A stretch of DNA of 64,000 bases from Protula sp. h YS-2021 (taxonomy: Eukaryota; Annelida; Polychaeta; Sabellida; Serpulidae): contig OX457033.1 of NCBI GenBank assembly GCA_949752745.1, forward strand, positions 19,197,907 through 19,261,906, in the 5' to 3' direction. Both the position numbers and the translations under genes were made by a program. Under the pieces are notes generated by a model. It saw nothing but the letters and a program-made list of their open reading frames with translations, ran no database searches and was not told the DNA's origin. Below, one piece after another: positions 1 to 10,835 of the stretch. Positions within the stretch are counted from its first letter, which is position 1; each line of letters opens with the position of its first letter.

Positions 1-276
1 TTTTAAGTACATTCTTAATGACTGGCCCTATATACAATTCATTTTTTTCTCCGAGTTTACGTTATCAGTTTTATAGTTCTTACTTAAGTGTGCACATGAG
101 CTGAAGATTGATTGCTTGTACAGTATATATAAATAAGAATTTACTTCATTGATTAACACAGGTCTGTTGGGCGTGTGTGAAATAAAAACGCTTTTGCTAA
201 AGTAGATACTGGTTAATTTCTGGCGAATACATGCAGGTTTTGGTGAAGGGGACAGGGCCGGGGTTCAACCAAAATT
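1..276. other. AT-rich intron or flank, nothing recognised
   Basis: No exon, repeat or RNA gene is recognisable here. It lies downstream of the last visible TRAF-like exon on the minus strand, so it is probably intron, with the missing C-terminal exons further left outside the window. Confidence 0.4.
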
Positions 277-759
277 ATCCCAGCAAACATTAAGACGTCA
301 GAATGACGTCGGGTTCCGACCTAAATCCGACGTCGGAATTAAGTCGGTTTTAGGTTGTATATGAAATTGGAACCGACGTCGGATTCCTACCTGAAACTGA
401 CTAGAGTTATATAATTAATAGATAATTAATTATTAAACTGCTGTTGTGAAATACATACGAAAGCCTTTTCCATGTAAATTTTTACAATCTAGGAAGAAAA
501 ATATCGACGCGCCATCAAAATTCTAAAATTTTCATGTAAAAATTACGTGTTTTCTTCCTCTTTTTCAAAATGACTTCCATTTCCGGTGAGCGTTTTGGTC
601 GTTTTTGCAACGTCGGAATGACGTCAGAAAACCGACGTCGCCTCGACGTCGGAATAAAGTCGGGTTTTAGGGTAATAGGTCAGAACATGGTTGTGAAGTC
701 GTCGGGACCAAAATACAACCTTTTTTAACCAAAAAAAGACATCGGTTGTTTGCTGGGAT
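277..759. mobile_element. MITE with 13-bp perfect inverted ends and GACGTC-rich interior
   Basis: The ends ATCCCAGCAAACA (277-289) and TGTTTGCTGGGAT (747-759) are perfect inverted repeats. The subterminal parts are packed with GACGTC and CCGACGTCGG palindromes (about 290-400 and 605-665), and the centre is AT-rich. There is no coding potential. The flanking dinucleotide AT occurs on both sides and may be the target duplication or part of the TIR. This fits a short non-autonomous DNA transposon. It lies in a TRAF-like gene intron or downstream flank. The superfamily is not assigned. Confidence 0.75.
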
Positions 760-942
760 CAGGAGGAGCGAGTCATTTTTTGGTGAAAATTAACTGTCAT
801 TCCTTTTTGAATTTGAGAGGGTGTGTGTGTGTGTGTGCGTGTGTGTGTGGAGGGGGGGGGGGGTGGCGGTTGCAATCTCTGACTCCCAACCCCTACCCCT
901 ACCTGGATCCGCCATTGTTATAATTACTTGAGCATAGCTCAC

Positions 943-3524
943 CTTCAACATTTTGAATACAAGCAAGCGTTCACAGTGTAGACAGTTTGTTTTACGCATT
1001 TCGCATTCTGCAGTCAGATGCTTCTTTTCGTCAGATAAAGGAATGAGAAGCCCACAGATGCATTCCAAGCGCTTGTGTTTACAACTTCTTTCATGGTCCT
1101 AAAAATACACTACAGTGTAAATGTAAATAAACATAATCATGTATTTGCATTAAGTCTCGTATAAGGGGGCGGGTTGCGGGGGGGGGGAGGGGGGAGGGGG
1201 AGGGGGGAGGGGGGAGGGGGAGGGGGGAGGGGGGAGGGGGGTGCGTCAGAACAATAATGAATGGGACTAAGATAGATGTAAACCCATTCTGCTGTTCAGT
1301 ACTTTTAATAGCAATATTAGGGTAAATTATTAGGAATAGAAACTGCTGCTACTAACAGAATACCCCCTCCCTCCTCCCCCCCCCCCCCCGCCTAAAAAAG
1401 TACCAAACACGGAATAAATGTTGTTATTACAATATATTTAGCATTCATTCAGCACGGTATGCATATAACATATAAACATTTAATGCTTATTTCTGATATC
1501 AAAAGAAAATTAAAGATTTCTGATATCAAAATATAATTAAAGATATCAATAAATCAATATATATGTAGATCTCATATATAACAGTTTTGTAATTTGGATC
1601 CCTGCTAATTGATTTTTCTTTTCAAAACAGCCAGATATTTTAGTTCGTCATCAGCCAATTGTATGTTACTTTTATATTATATCATATATGATTACAACTT
1701 GTATATCTGATGATCTCATATTTCGTTGAATATTCTTAGTGTTGTAATTTTACTTCCTTTTTAGGTTTTATCATTGTTATGAAGAAGGTGCAGATATTCC
1801 CACTGTTGAACCTCGTATTAATATATGTGCTTCCCGATCTCCAACTGAGGGAAATTTAGCTCTTTTAAATGTTGGAATAGTCATCATATTTATAAAAATA
1901 TTAATTGTGACATAAAAATCGCAATTAATATTTTAAATATTTTCCTGATTATGGGGTGCAGAGTAAATCTGTTCACAGAAAACTGCAATAGAATCTGTCG
2001 TAAAATGCAACGTTGCACTGCCATGAGGAATAACATTTTGCAGTTATATTGAATAATGTCGCACAAAAGCCCTTAATAACTTGATACAACATAACAAACC
2101 CATAAGCAGGCCAATTTAGTACAAATTTAAAAGAAAAAAATTATAATAAATATGGTATCCGGACATTTAGCCGACCGACGTTACGTTTAGTTGAAATTTA
2201 TAAAAGTGTGGTGATATATTTTTAATTGATTCCACAAATTATGGATATGGTTATCAACTGATCAAAAATCAATTACAAGGTCGTGCAAAAATTAGGTTAT
2301 TTCATTTTTTATACTTGACTAGATAACTAAAAATATATCACTTACAATTATATGAATTTTGACTAAAATCGTATATGACAATTTTGGCTAACTGTCGCTC
2401 AGCTGAAGGTCGCTGGGCTAAATGCCATATATGCGATAAACATTACCCCAGTTAATAAGCGACTTACGTCGTATTGTCGGAGATTTCCTTTCCATGTACA
2501 GTTCATATTAATGCAGTGCACACCCACTTTGGCTGCATCTCGCTTCATTGCATTGTCAACATACAGCTTCAAAAGACGAAAAACAGTTAAATACTTCACG
2601 AGTTCAGATTCAATAGGACTTATATATTATCTCGAAGGGGGGGGGGGGGGTGGGGGAGGAGAGACAGAGAGAGAGAGAGGGGCACTTGTTAAAAAAAGCG
2701 GGGAAAAGGGGGGGGGGTAATTCGGAGACCAGACGCGGTCCACAGGGACTGTCAATTTCGTCAAAAAAATCGGGGGTGGGGTGGTAATTTTCATTCAGTA
2801 CTCCGTGTTTCTCACAAAAGGGAGGTTATACAAGACCTGTATATCAGTTTGCTAAAAAAAAGTGGTATTGTTTCAAAATTAGCACTGCCCGTTTAAGGGT
2901 GGGTTCATAAAGTCGTGGATAAATGATGAGACTAACATTCTCTATTTCAAATATAGGCACAATTTATTGTAATCACTAACACAAACATATAAAAATATTC
3001 TCAATTCATTTGAAAGATTATATATTCTGTTTTTATATTGCATTAATTTGGTTTTTGATATCAGTTTAATTTGTTTGTTACCTGTTCAAGTAAATGCTCT
3101 GGTTTTAACTCATCATTGCCAACATCTTTAATACATGCTGGGCAGTATTTGGAGTTGACCTCTCTATAAAGTAAAGAGTGCAATGCCAGAAAAAAATCTT
3201 CCTTATTGTGGACAAATGTGTGGAATATTTGTAAGCTTTGAATTCGTTGTTTTGCATTTAAATATGCAGATTTGTGAATTCATAGTTTGTTAATAACTGA
3301 AGACATTTTGTTACTGGCCAATAAGTTGAAAAAAAAGAGACTCACTCGTTGACCTCCAGACGGTAGCTAACGCACGCGTCACAGAAGCGATGTCCGCAAA
3401 ACCCCTGCATAGGTTTTTGTAAGATACAGTTGCATATGCCGCAGAGAAACTTGCTGTCCACAGGGTCACTGTCCACGATTCCCTTGTCGAAACCCCGAGG
3501 GATCGATTTTCTTTTTCTTTCCAT
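943..3524 (-). CDS. TRAF-like RING/zinc-finger protein, N-terminal exons (partial)
   Basis: Four minus-strand exons join in phase: 3524-3346, 3163-3082, 2566-2468 and 1098-943 (172 codons, open at the left). Residues 28-70 form a RING: C28-x2-C31, C43-x-H45-x2-C48-x2-C51 and C67-P-A-C70. Exons 3 and 4 give zf-TRAF-like segments (CINMNCTWKGNLRQY, then CKHKRLECICG and CEMRKTNCLHCERLL). This order, RING then TRAF-type zinc fingers, is that of TRAF signalling adaptors and E3 ligases of the TNF/Toll pathways. The diagnostic MATH/TRAF-C domain would lie left of base 943 and is not seen, so a RING/zf-TRAF protein without MATH remains possible. Donors are GTGAGT, GTAACA, GTAAGT and GTGAGC. The start at 3524 follows a plausible acceptor (ACAACAG), so a 5' UTR intron is likely. 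Confidence 0.82.
1165..1243 (+). repeat. G-rich (GGGGGAG)n tract
   Basis: This is an 80-base purine tract of G runs of five or more separated by single A residues, in a TRAF-like gene intron or downstream flank. It could form stacked G-quadruplexes on the plus strand. The nascent minus-strand RNA would be C-rich there. Similar shorter G tracts occur near 2637, 18555, 21385 and 23547. Confidence 0.8.
1244..2148. other. AT-rich TRAF intron sequence
   Basis: There is no exon signal. Around 1430-1570 there are several TGATATCAAA motifs and the phrase ACATTTAATGC, which also occur in the foldback element at 50014-50774. This is probably a decayed relative of that family. Confidence 0.35.
2149..2436. 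mobile_element. Imperfect inverted-repeat element (MITE-like)
   Basis: The two sides are approximate inverted copies. ATATGG...CATTTAGCC at the left is matched by the complement of GGCTAAATGCCATAT at the right, and GTGATATATTTTTA recurs in inverted orientation further in. There is no ORF. The ends are not exact, so the boundaries are approximate. Confidence 0.45.
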
Positions 3525-3556
3525 TTCGATTTTTATATCTGTTGTAAAAAGCGTAA

Positions 3557-3920
3557 TTGAATAGGACGACAACAATGAGAATGACACTGATGTCGTTATT
3601 GTTGATGATGACGGTGATGATAATGATGACGACGATGATGGTGATGATAACAATGCCAACGATAATGATAATGATGATGATAACGACACTGACGACGACT
3701 ATGATGATTTTGATGATGATGATGATGATGATAATGACGATGATAATGCCGATGGTGATGACGATAATGATGACGATGATGACGACAAAAGACGACAAGG
3801 ACGCTAATGATGATGATGCTGATGATGCTGATGATGATGATGATCATGACGACGACGACGACGATGATGATGATGATGATGATGATTATGATGATTATGA
3901 TGATGATGATGATGATTCAT
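3557..3920 (+). repeat. (GAT/GAC)n microsatellite
   Basis: This is a degenerate trinucleotide tract of GATGAT and GACGAC units. All six frames give open but single-residue-rich translations (Met, Asp or Ile/Val), which are artefacts of the repeat. It lies just upstream of the first coding exon of the TRAF-like gene. Confidence 0.9.
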
Positions 3921-4033
3921 TTAAATGTTTCGTTCAAACTTATGATAGTTAGATTCATCGTGACTATAACATTACAAAAGCAAACAGTCAGTGTCATGTT
4001 GTGATGCCAGAGGGATTCGCTGAAAGTGGAAGT

Positions 4034-4264
4034 ACAGTGTGTACTAACGTTTTATTTCGTAAAACGTGCTTTTACGAGTAAAAGCGCAATTCGCGTTCTC
4101 CACTTTTAGATGGGTTTCCCTTCAGGATTTATCCTTTCACGCAAATAAATACAAACTTTTTGTGCCTGCAGAATAGCCTATCCCGCCATCCATCCATCAA
4201 CCAATCAAAATGAGGGAATCCTCTGGTATTTCGTCATGATTGACAATGGGCATTCCCTTTAAGC
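4034..4264. repeat. DIRS inverted terminal repeat (3' end of element)
   Basis: It starts near AACGTTTTATTTCGTAAAAC and runs to CATTCCCTTTAAGC. From 4098 to 4264 it matches the reverse complement of 11887-12053 almost base for base. The outermost 60 bases differ from those of the other terminal repeat, as expected for non-identical DIRS ends. Confidence 0.88.
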
Positions 4265-4329
4265 CCCACTCGGTGGTTGAAAAACGCACCCAGGCTTGTT
4301 GAGGGTGGATGGGAGGGAGAGTAGGCTAA

Positions 4330-4445
4330 AAGTGGAGGACGCGAATTGCGCTTTTACTCGTAAAAGCACGTTTTACGAAATAAAACGTTAGTTTTACTTC
4401 GCAAAAGCTTTGAATTCGCTTATCTCCACTTTTAGATGGGACTTA
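4330..4445. repeat. DIRS internal complementary region
   Basis: The first half (4330-4394) is the reverse complement of the outer end of the terminal repeat at 4034-4110. The second half (about 4391-4445) is the reverse complement of the outer end of the repeat at 12030-12080. The two halves meet at AACGTTAGTTTTAC. In DIRS elements this segment templates completion of the two ends and circularisation of the cDNA, so its match to both termini confirms the element borders. Confidence 0.85.
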
Positions 4446-5498
4446 AGTCCGGAGCAGGGGAGCCTGCCATTCTGTATTGCTTCACAAAAAGGTTGCGAAT
4501 TGTGCTAGATACGTAAAAACTCATCGGAAGATGAATAGTTGAACCGTAGTTGAAGACTGAATAAAAAAGCTAACTACGTTCCACTTCTATTAATGTTTTC
4601 CAAAAGTTTGGGATGGGGGGGAACACTCCCAGTCCCATAACAATCATCGTGGGATACGACCCCATGGGAACAGAATGTTGAGATCTGACACATGTAAGTC
4701 AAGTATATCAAAAACATAAGAGTGGTTACTGCCATCCCCCTCCTTCCGCCCACTGGATGGGTCCCAACCACACACTCTCAACATCGAGGTTACCAGGAAT
4801 AATTTCAAACCGTCGATACTTTGACAATACGATCGTAAATCTCGGAGATTTACGTAAATAAACTTAATACTGCCAGGGAGTGCGCCTGCAGTATTTACAA
4901 TTAGATAACATACTGAACTGACGTTAGACTAAAGCAAATGATAAGGTCCAAATGACCGAAGCAAAGAACACAATATAAATTGAAGGCTTTTCCCGCAAAA
5001 CCTACAAAATACGACTAGATATTCTTTTAGATTCTAATACTGATAGAATTTTAACTTAAAAAGTGAAAAACTTTCACTATTATATGAATTCCCGTGTCTT
5101 GGGCCAATTACGGGCCCATGGGAACAATGGGCATGGTCATCATGGACCGATCCCCTAGTTACCGGAGGTGACACGGGACTACGGGAACCGTAAGTACCGT
5201 GCACGCCCCCCCCTCTTTTCTGACCTTAGGGTCCGAAAAGAGGATGATGGCAGGTAGCTGGGTGTTAGGACCACGATGACCCTGCCCGCACAAGATAAAA
5301 TACCTTTACCCTGGAAACAATCTAGAGCTTAAAACTAACGTCCATGCAAGTGAAAATATCAGTTCCGTGGTGAATTAAAAACACTTGCTTAACTGTACTC
5401 GAGATACGATAACAAAGTCTGAGAGCATCACTGCTTCTTGCCCTTGAACCCATTGCTGTGTCCCTTGGGGAACCCCCCTTTCTGCTTGCCCTTGCTTT
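4446..5498. other. DIRS 3' non-coding region
   Basis: This lies between the recombinase C-terminus and the internal complementary region. There is no convincing ORF. Around 5100-5280 it contains loosely repeated CCCATGGGAAC and ACGGG-type words. The leader at the other end (11030-11250) has similar word content. Confidence 0.45.
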
Positions 5499-6616
5499 TC
5501 AGCTTTGAAGCGGGTTGCCTGAAACCAGAGTAGAAGGATTCGTAATGATGGTTTCCGCAGCAATGAAGGGGCCTAAAGAGTAAAGACCCGACAACTCGTT
5601 TTGCGAAAAGTCTTTCAGGTAATACTTAACAAATGAGTTGGGAGAGGACCAACAACCTGTTTTAAGTATATCTACCAAAGACACATTACGGAGAGCTCTG
5701 AGGGAATTTGCTATCTAGCGGACATGATGGGCTTTAACTTTACATTCGTTTTGTAGGCCCGTATCGGACTGTGCCCGTTCATAAGCTGCCAAAATGACCT
5801 TTTTAATGTAGTTTGAGATGGTCTGTTTAGAAAGGTCTTTGTTAAATTTCGGCATGAAAGAGATAATGAGGGCTTTTGATTTTCTGAGCGATAGGTTTCT
5901 GAAATCGAAAGATATTGACGTAGTGCTTTGACCGGGCACAAAGAAACACGATCCTCAGACAGTTGTTCCCCCTGAAGGGCCGGGAGCGCAATATGGTCAA
6001 AGGTGCCCCGGCCTTGGGAAATGATATGTGTCTTACCCATGAAACCGGCTCTGGGAGTAAGAAACACTCTATTCCACTCCCCATTTTCCTTCGTTATCTC
6101 CCTGTCCAACGCATGGATTTCGCCTCTCCTCTTACCGGACGCTAAGGCTAACAGGAAAGTGAATCTTACCGTGGCATCTTTTGCGGAAATGTTTTGTTCC
6201 GCGAAATTCTCTGGGCACTGTAAATAACGTAATACCAGAGACAAATCCCATTGGGCCACACTGGACTGTAGGGGAGGGGAATTCACCTTGAAATGTCTAA
6301 TTAACTGTGACAAGGCTGTATCCTCGCCCGGGTCATAGCCAGTAGATGCCTTAAGTCTAGAACCAATAGCGGCTCGATAACCTTCTATCGATCCCACCTT
6401 AAGTTGACCTTGTGTGAAAAGATGGTCCAAAAAATCTGCTACCACTGCTGGTGTCGCCTGGAAGGGGTCTAGCTTAGAGGCAGCGCACCAAGAGGAAAAC
6501 TTGTTCCACTGTGACCTATAAACTTTCGCTGTGGATTGTTTATGATTGTTTACCATCTTTTCCACTACCTGCTTGGAAAAACCTTTTTTCTCTAGGAAGG
6601 ATTGGTTAGGCACCAC
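5499..6616 (-). pseudogene. DIRS tyrosine recombinase, broken by a frameshift and a stop
   Basis: The main frame runs 6616-5711. It holds the N-terminal SAM-like helices and the first catalytic arginine in SGKRRGEIH. Near position 5880-5900 the reading continues in another frame, which carries the H-x-x-R motif (AHHVR) just before an in-frame TAG at about 5713-5715. The same frame resumes and gives a C-terminal part (5684-5499) with the likely nucleophile in SFVKYY. All the catalytic elements exist, but in pieces. There is no ATG at the listed start (GTG); translation probably follows RT, which ends at 6630. In DIRS elements this enzyme joins circular cDNA to the target in place of a DDE integrase. 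Confidence 0.85.
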
Positions 6617-6629
6617 AGGTGAAGGTTCA

Positions 6630-8747
6630 TTAGTTGTGGGGACGGGTGGAAGTGCCGCCAGGTATCGGGATGGATTTGATCACCTTGCACCGTAGAAGAA
6701 GGGTGAACCACGGAGCCTCTGGGGACAACGGGGCTATTAGTAACAGAGCTGGGGGTCTCAGTTCTATTATCCTTTGCAAGACTTGTAGCAGAATGGCCTG
6801 GGGAGGGAAGGCATAGAGTACTTCCTGCAGAGGCCATGGGCACTTTAACGCATCTACTGCCCAGGCTGCTTGATCCGGGCATGGGGATACGAACCTGGGT
6901 AGCTGGGTTGTCAACGCATTGGCGAATAGATCTAACGTCGGGGGGCCCCATGGGGATTCCCGTGTCACCCAACGGAAGGATGACTGGGCTAGGCACCACT
7001 CTGTGTGGATAACTTGGCCCGCCCTGGACGCCAGATCGGCCAGTACGTTTAGCTTCCCTGATAGATGACGTGCTACAATGGAGATTTTGCGTTCCCGTGC
7101 CAGAAGAAGGATGTGAGAAGTCAGGGTCGATAGTTGAGAGGATTTGGTTCCACCTTGCTTGTTCAGATACGCCACTGCTGTAGAGTTGTCCAGAAGAACT
7201 CTGACACTCTTGCCCTCGAGATGGTTCGATAGCTTGTTCAGAGCTATCCATACCACTCGGAGTTCCAGCCAGTTGATATGGTATCTGCAGAACGTTGCTG
7301 GCCATTTTCCTCGCCACATTTGACCCTGACAGTGAATTCCCCAGCCTTCCCTGGAAGCGTCCGTTTGGAGCTCTATATCCATGGGAGGGGCAAGAAAGGG
7401 GACTCCTTCGTTCATGGTAACCGGGTCGCACCACCATTGGAGAAGGGAGAGTGCGGAAGGGGACACTGTCATAGTGGCTTTGGGGGACCGTCCCTTCGTT
7501 AGGGCTTGTCTTACCTGTGCCTGGAATCGTCTGTAATGTAAGCGGCCTAACGGAACCGTCTTCTCGGTCGCTACTAACAGACCTAGCAGTGACTCCATAG
7601 CCTGTACCCTTACCTTTCGGTTGGCAGAAATGTTCCGGATAGACCGAGAAATTCTCTGCTGCCTGTCTGTTGTGGGGAATGCTCGGGCTGCTGATAAGTC
7701 CCATCGTTCCCCCAAGAAGATGACGTCTTGTTTTGGGGTCAATTCTGATTTGACCAGATTTACCACAAGACCTACCTGTATCGCCTTTTTGACTAGCTGG
7801 GTAGTCTGGTGATGGGCTATGTCCCGTTGAGTATGTGCTAGGAACCAATCGTCTAAGTATTGGAACACTAGCATTCCTTGGAGACGTGCCCATGCTTTTA
7901 GGACCCGCATGATCTTTGAAAATACGTACGGGGCTGACGAGAGGCCGAAAGGGAGTGCCAGAAACCAAAAACGCTTTCGATTTACTTGGAAACATAGGTA
8001 CTTCCTGGCCGAGTGGTGTAGGGGAACATGTAGGTAGGCGTCGGATAGATCTATCGATGTGCTCCACATCCCTTCCCGTAACATTGCTTTTATAACCTGT
8101 GCCGTGTCCATCTGGAAGGAGGTTATTTGCAGGGACTGGTTGAGGGAAGATAGATCTATCACTAGTCGCCATCCCCCTGACTTTTTGGGTACCAGAAAAA
8201 CTCGGCTGAAGAAGCCTACCTGGTTTTCTGGCATTTCCTCTATAGCTCGTTTTGCTTGCAAGTCTCTTAGCATTTCTTTTAGGGCTAAGTCTTTTTCTGA
8301 TCCCTGCTGATAAGCGGTGGCCAGGTTGCCTGGAGCTTGGAGTGTTAGGGGAATAGTTGGCTTGAGTCCCCTCGGGCCCTTCTTGAAGGGGAGGGGATAG
8401 CCGTTCCTGAGCCACCGGACTTTTCTCCGGGAAGCCCCTAACTCTGCCCAAGCATGCCAGAACTTGCCTAGCCTTCCGCCTACGGGCAAGGATGTGTTGC
8501 AAGACAGTAGTTCTTTTAGATCGTTTAAGCCAGAAAAAGTATCGCCAAGAGACGAGTCCCTCGTCTCTGAGCGGTACTTTGGTTGGCTGCTACCTGTGCT
8601 GCTGGGTGTGCTGACCCTCTGGCTTGCTGTCACCCGAATGCTTGGGCCTCTTCGGCGGTGGGGACTGCACCTGGGAGTTGGGTCGGGGGTGATCCGCAGA
8701 GGACTGTCGTTGTTTCTTGCGCTTCGCTGGTTGGCGGAACGAGGCAC
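6630..8747 (-). CDS. DIRS reverse transcriptase / RNase H
   Basis: An open frame of 705 codons. RT motifs include FSRVFLVPKKSGGWR (about 180-194), SIDLSDAYLHVPL (about 231-243), LPFGLSSAPYVF and the catalytic YLDD at 297-300. The RNase H domain follows, with TDAS (about 462), WLELR (about 493) and LLDNSTA (about 518) supplying acidic residues. The frame has no ATG before about residue 159. It overlaps the end of the gag frame (8590-8747), so it is probably made by frameshifting or re-initiation from gag. It should copy element RNA into cDNA. No stop interrupts it. Confidence 0.92.
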   Translation of the reverse strand: MPRSANQRSARNNDSPLRITPDPTPRCSPHRRRGPSIRVTASQRVSTPSSTGSSQPKYRSETRDSSLGDTFSGLNDLKELLSCNTSLPVGGRLGKFWHAWAELGASRRKVRWLRNGYPLPFKKGPRGLKPTIPLTLQAPGNLATAYQQGSEKDLALKEMLRDLQAKRAIEEMPENQVGFFSRVFLVPKKSGGWRLVIDLSSLNQSLQITSFQMDTAQVIKAMLREGMWSTSIDLSDAYLHVPLHHSARKYLCFQVNRKRFWFLALPFGLSSAPYVFSKIMRVLKAWARLQGMLVFQYLDDWFLAHTQRDIAHHQTTQLVKKAIQVGLVVNLVKSELTPKQDVIFLGERWDLSAARAFPTTDRQQRISRSIRNISANRKVRVQAMESLLGLLVATEKTVPLGRLHYRRFQAQVRQALTKGRSPKATMTVSPSALSLLQWWCDPVTMNEGVPFLAPPMDIELQTDASREGWGIHCQGQMWRGKWPATFCRYHINWLELRVVWIALNKLSNHLEGKSVRVLLDNSTAVAYLNKQGGTKSSQLSTLTSHILLLARERKISIVARHLSGKLNVLADLASRAGQVIHTEWCLAQSSFRWVTRESPWGPPTLDLFANALTTQLPRFVSPCPDQAAWAVDALKCPWPLQEVLYAFPPQAILLQVLQRIIELRPPALLLIAPLSPEAPWFTLLLRCKVIKSIPIPGGTSTRPHN

Positions 8748-9471
8748 GCGACATCCTTGACATCAAGGCGAAGTCTTGCGACAACGATCGGCTCTCTTGG
8801 TTTACTCTCTCCACCTCTGCTGGGGGGAACAGTTCTTTCTCGCCCAGGATAGGAGTATGTCTTAAATCACGAAGCCCTTTGACGCTTGACCAGCAGTGCT
8901 GGAGGAAGGCGTCCCGTCTTAAAAATACCATTGACGTCATTAGGAAGGTAGAGATTTTCACGACATCACGGGTGGCCAGAGACAGGCATTCCAAAAGCTT
9001 AGAAGACACTGGGTCATTGAGCCGCAGATTATCCCATCTCGCCCGTAGTGCTTTCAGAGTGTGGTCCTGAAAGGACATAATGTTTAAAACTTGACGGGCC
9101 GACGACTCAATGTTCCTGGCGTCTTTTTCTACTAACGGAATGTCTGAATCCGCACGAACTGATGGCATCCACACTGTTCTCTTGGATGGTTGATCCAGTG
9201 ACTCCATCGGTATCTGATCGTCCGAGGTACGGTATGGGCCGGGACGCACGGAGCAGTGCTTTGAGGCATGAAATCGCGATAATGTGCGGCCCTCACTGGC
9301 ATCCATCTTTTTGAACTCGTTTGACCGCACTATCACTGCGTTCGCGATGCCCTCACTCGTGGATAAGGCAATGAATGAATCGTGGTGGGGCAGAGACGTC
9401 TGGGATGTCATCCTAATGGGGGGGGGGGTCATCCCTTTCCAGACATGGGGTGCCACAGGTAACGTTAGCAA
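8590..9471 (-). pseudogene. DIRS gag, C-terminal fragment
   Basis: This frame is the last third of gag, ending in a basic and proline-rich tail (FRQPAKRKKQRQ, PPPKRPKHSG) typical of a nucleic-acid-binding Gag C-terminus. It has no ATG at its upstream end. It is separated from the preceding gag frame by a homopolymer of about 11 G (plus strand, 9419-9429), where the reading frame is lost. That makes a replication slip or an assembly error likely. It overlaps RT by 158 bases. Confidence 0.75.
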
Positions 9472-9534
9472 GGCGGGCTATTTCCTGTATGGCATCTCTA
9501 AACGGGACATCTTCCGGAGCTAGGGACGATGACG

Positions 9535-10536
9535 TCACGGAAGGAGCTCCCTCTTCCCCTGGAGATGAGAGATCGGGAGGAGACGGGGTCCTGATCGGGC
9601 GACGGCCTGCTGCCGCTGGGTCGTGCCATAGGCGTTGGTCGCGACCTGGGGAACGTACAGAGTCAATTTCCCGTAGGGTAAGTGGAAGTGAGTCGGTGCT
9701 GAGAGCTCTTGGGGCACATCTCCGGTCTCTTCCTCTTCGGACTCTTCCCCTTCCTGCTCCTCTTCACCCTGCCGCAGAACGTTCATGGGATGCTGGGTGA
9801 GTACTTCCCCCGAGGGTGTATAGATCTCCCTCTCTCTGTTAGAGGGAATAGATGTTATGGGAGAGGTGTGAGCTTGAAGTAGGTCGTCGTCCTCTTCTCC
9901 CACCAGATTGGAAGCCTGCCCCGACGGTGGAATACCCGAAGAGTCCTCCTCACTGGGGTCCTCCGACTCACGGTCCCTGACTGCACCCATGGCGGGGGGT
10001 TCGTGGGACGTGGACGCTAAGGGAAGTAATTCCGGTGGAGGCCGAGAGACCGTGGCCGATGGTGAACGCTTCCTGCTGGGGGTCCCTTTTGCCTCTTGCT
10101 CTTTAATTGAGCATTGCAAGTCCTGGATCTGGCGTTGAAGTTGAGTCCGTAAAGCCAGTATCGCCGACAAGCCCATTGAGTCACCCGTGGAGGGGGGCAA
10201 AGTTGGTGTATCTAGCTGGGGGAACAAATCCTCTGGTGCTGGTATGCCCAGTTGACCCGGAGTAGACGTGAAGGCAGAGCCTGTGGCGGTATGCACAACC
10301 GTTACTTGTCCTTCCGCAGGGTAAAGTTTTTTCTCGGATCCTGACCCTTCCTTCCCCGTATCCTGTCGGTCAGCGGACCAGGCGTTACGTAAGGCCGCGC
10401 GTTCGTCGCCGCCTAATATATCCAGTTCAGCCACTGTTTCTGAAAAGACTCTAGAGGTCTTTGACTTTTTACGCTTGCGCTTAGTGCCCGCTGTATCCGA
10501 CTCTGCAACGGTATCCAAACGGATGGGCGTCGACAC
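9535..10536 (-). pseudogene. DIRS gag, central fragment
   Basis: The frame encodes a low-complexity, charged Gag centre with KRKRKKSKTS near its start, an acidic stretch (EEEEQEGEESEEEETG-like) and many prolines and serines. It overlaps the N-terminal gag frame (10413-10835) by about 120 bases in a different phase, so the N-terminal and central parts of gag are also separated by a frameshift. There is no enzymatic motif. Confidence 0.7.
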
Positions 10537-10835
10537 CTGTGAAGGATCACTGAACTCGCCTTTTCCATTGAGCTGGAGGGTATAGTCCGGTGAGAGAAAC
10601 AGGAAGGGGCTTTGCGTCTGCTCCTTCTACGATCGTTCTTTGCCCTGTTTCTGTAAATTGCCCGCCACTCTCTGTGGGTTAACTGTTCACACTCCGGGCA
10701 GGTATTCGTTTCCACACACAACGCCAGGCCCCGATCTCGCCTGCAGCGATCGCACACTGTATGGGGATTGAGTAAGGTAGGCGGGTGTGAACACGGCAAC
10801 TCCTTCTTGTTTGACCGTAGGGTGGCCTCTGTCAT
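10413..10835 (-). pseudogene. DIRS gag, N-terminal zinc-finger fragment
   Basis: It begins at an ATG (10835). Its first 60 residues carry a zinc-binding cluster, C-x2-C (CDRCRRDRG) followed by C-x-ETNT-C-x2-C, then a basic helix (YRNRAKNDRRRSRRK). This resembles the N-termini of other DIRS gag proteins. The rest of the frame after about residue 65 is out-of-frame read-through, because the true continuation is in the 10536-9535 frame. Confidence 0.72.

Noticed and set aside
3342..3952. Several overlapping open frames rich in Met, Asp, Ile or Ser
   Set aside because: They are translations of a GAT/GAC microsatellite. Only the part from 3524 to 3346 is a real exon.
6592..8502. A 636-codon minus-strand frame
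   Set aside because: It is a shadow of the RT/RNase H frame: composition is Ser/Pro/Arg-rich with no motif, while the overlapping frame has the YLDD and RNase H signatures.
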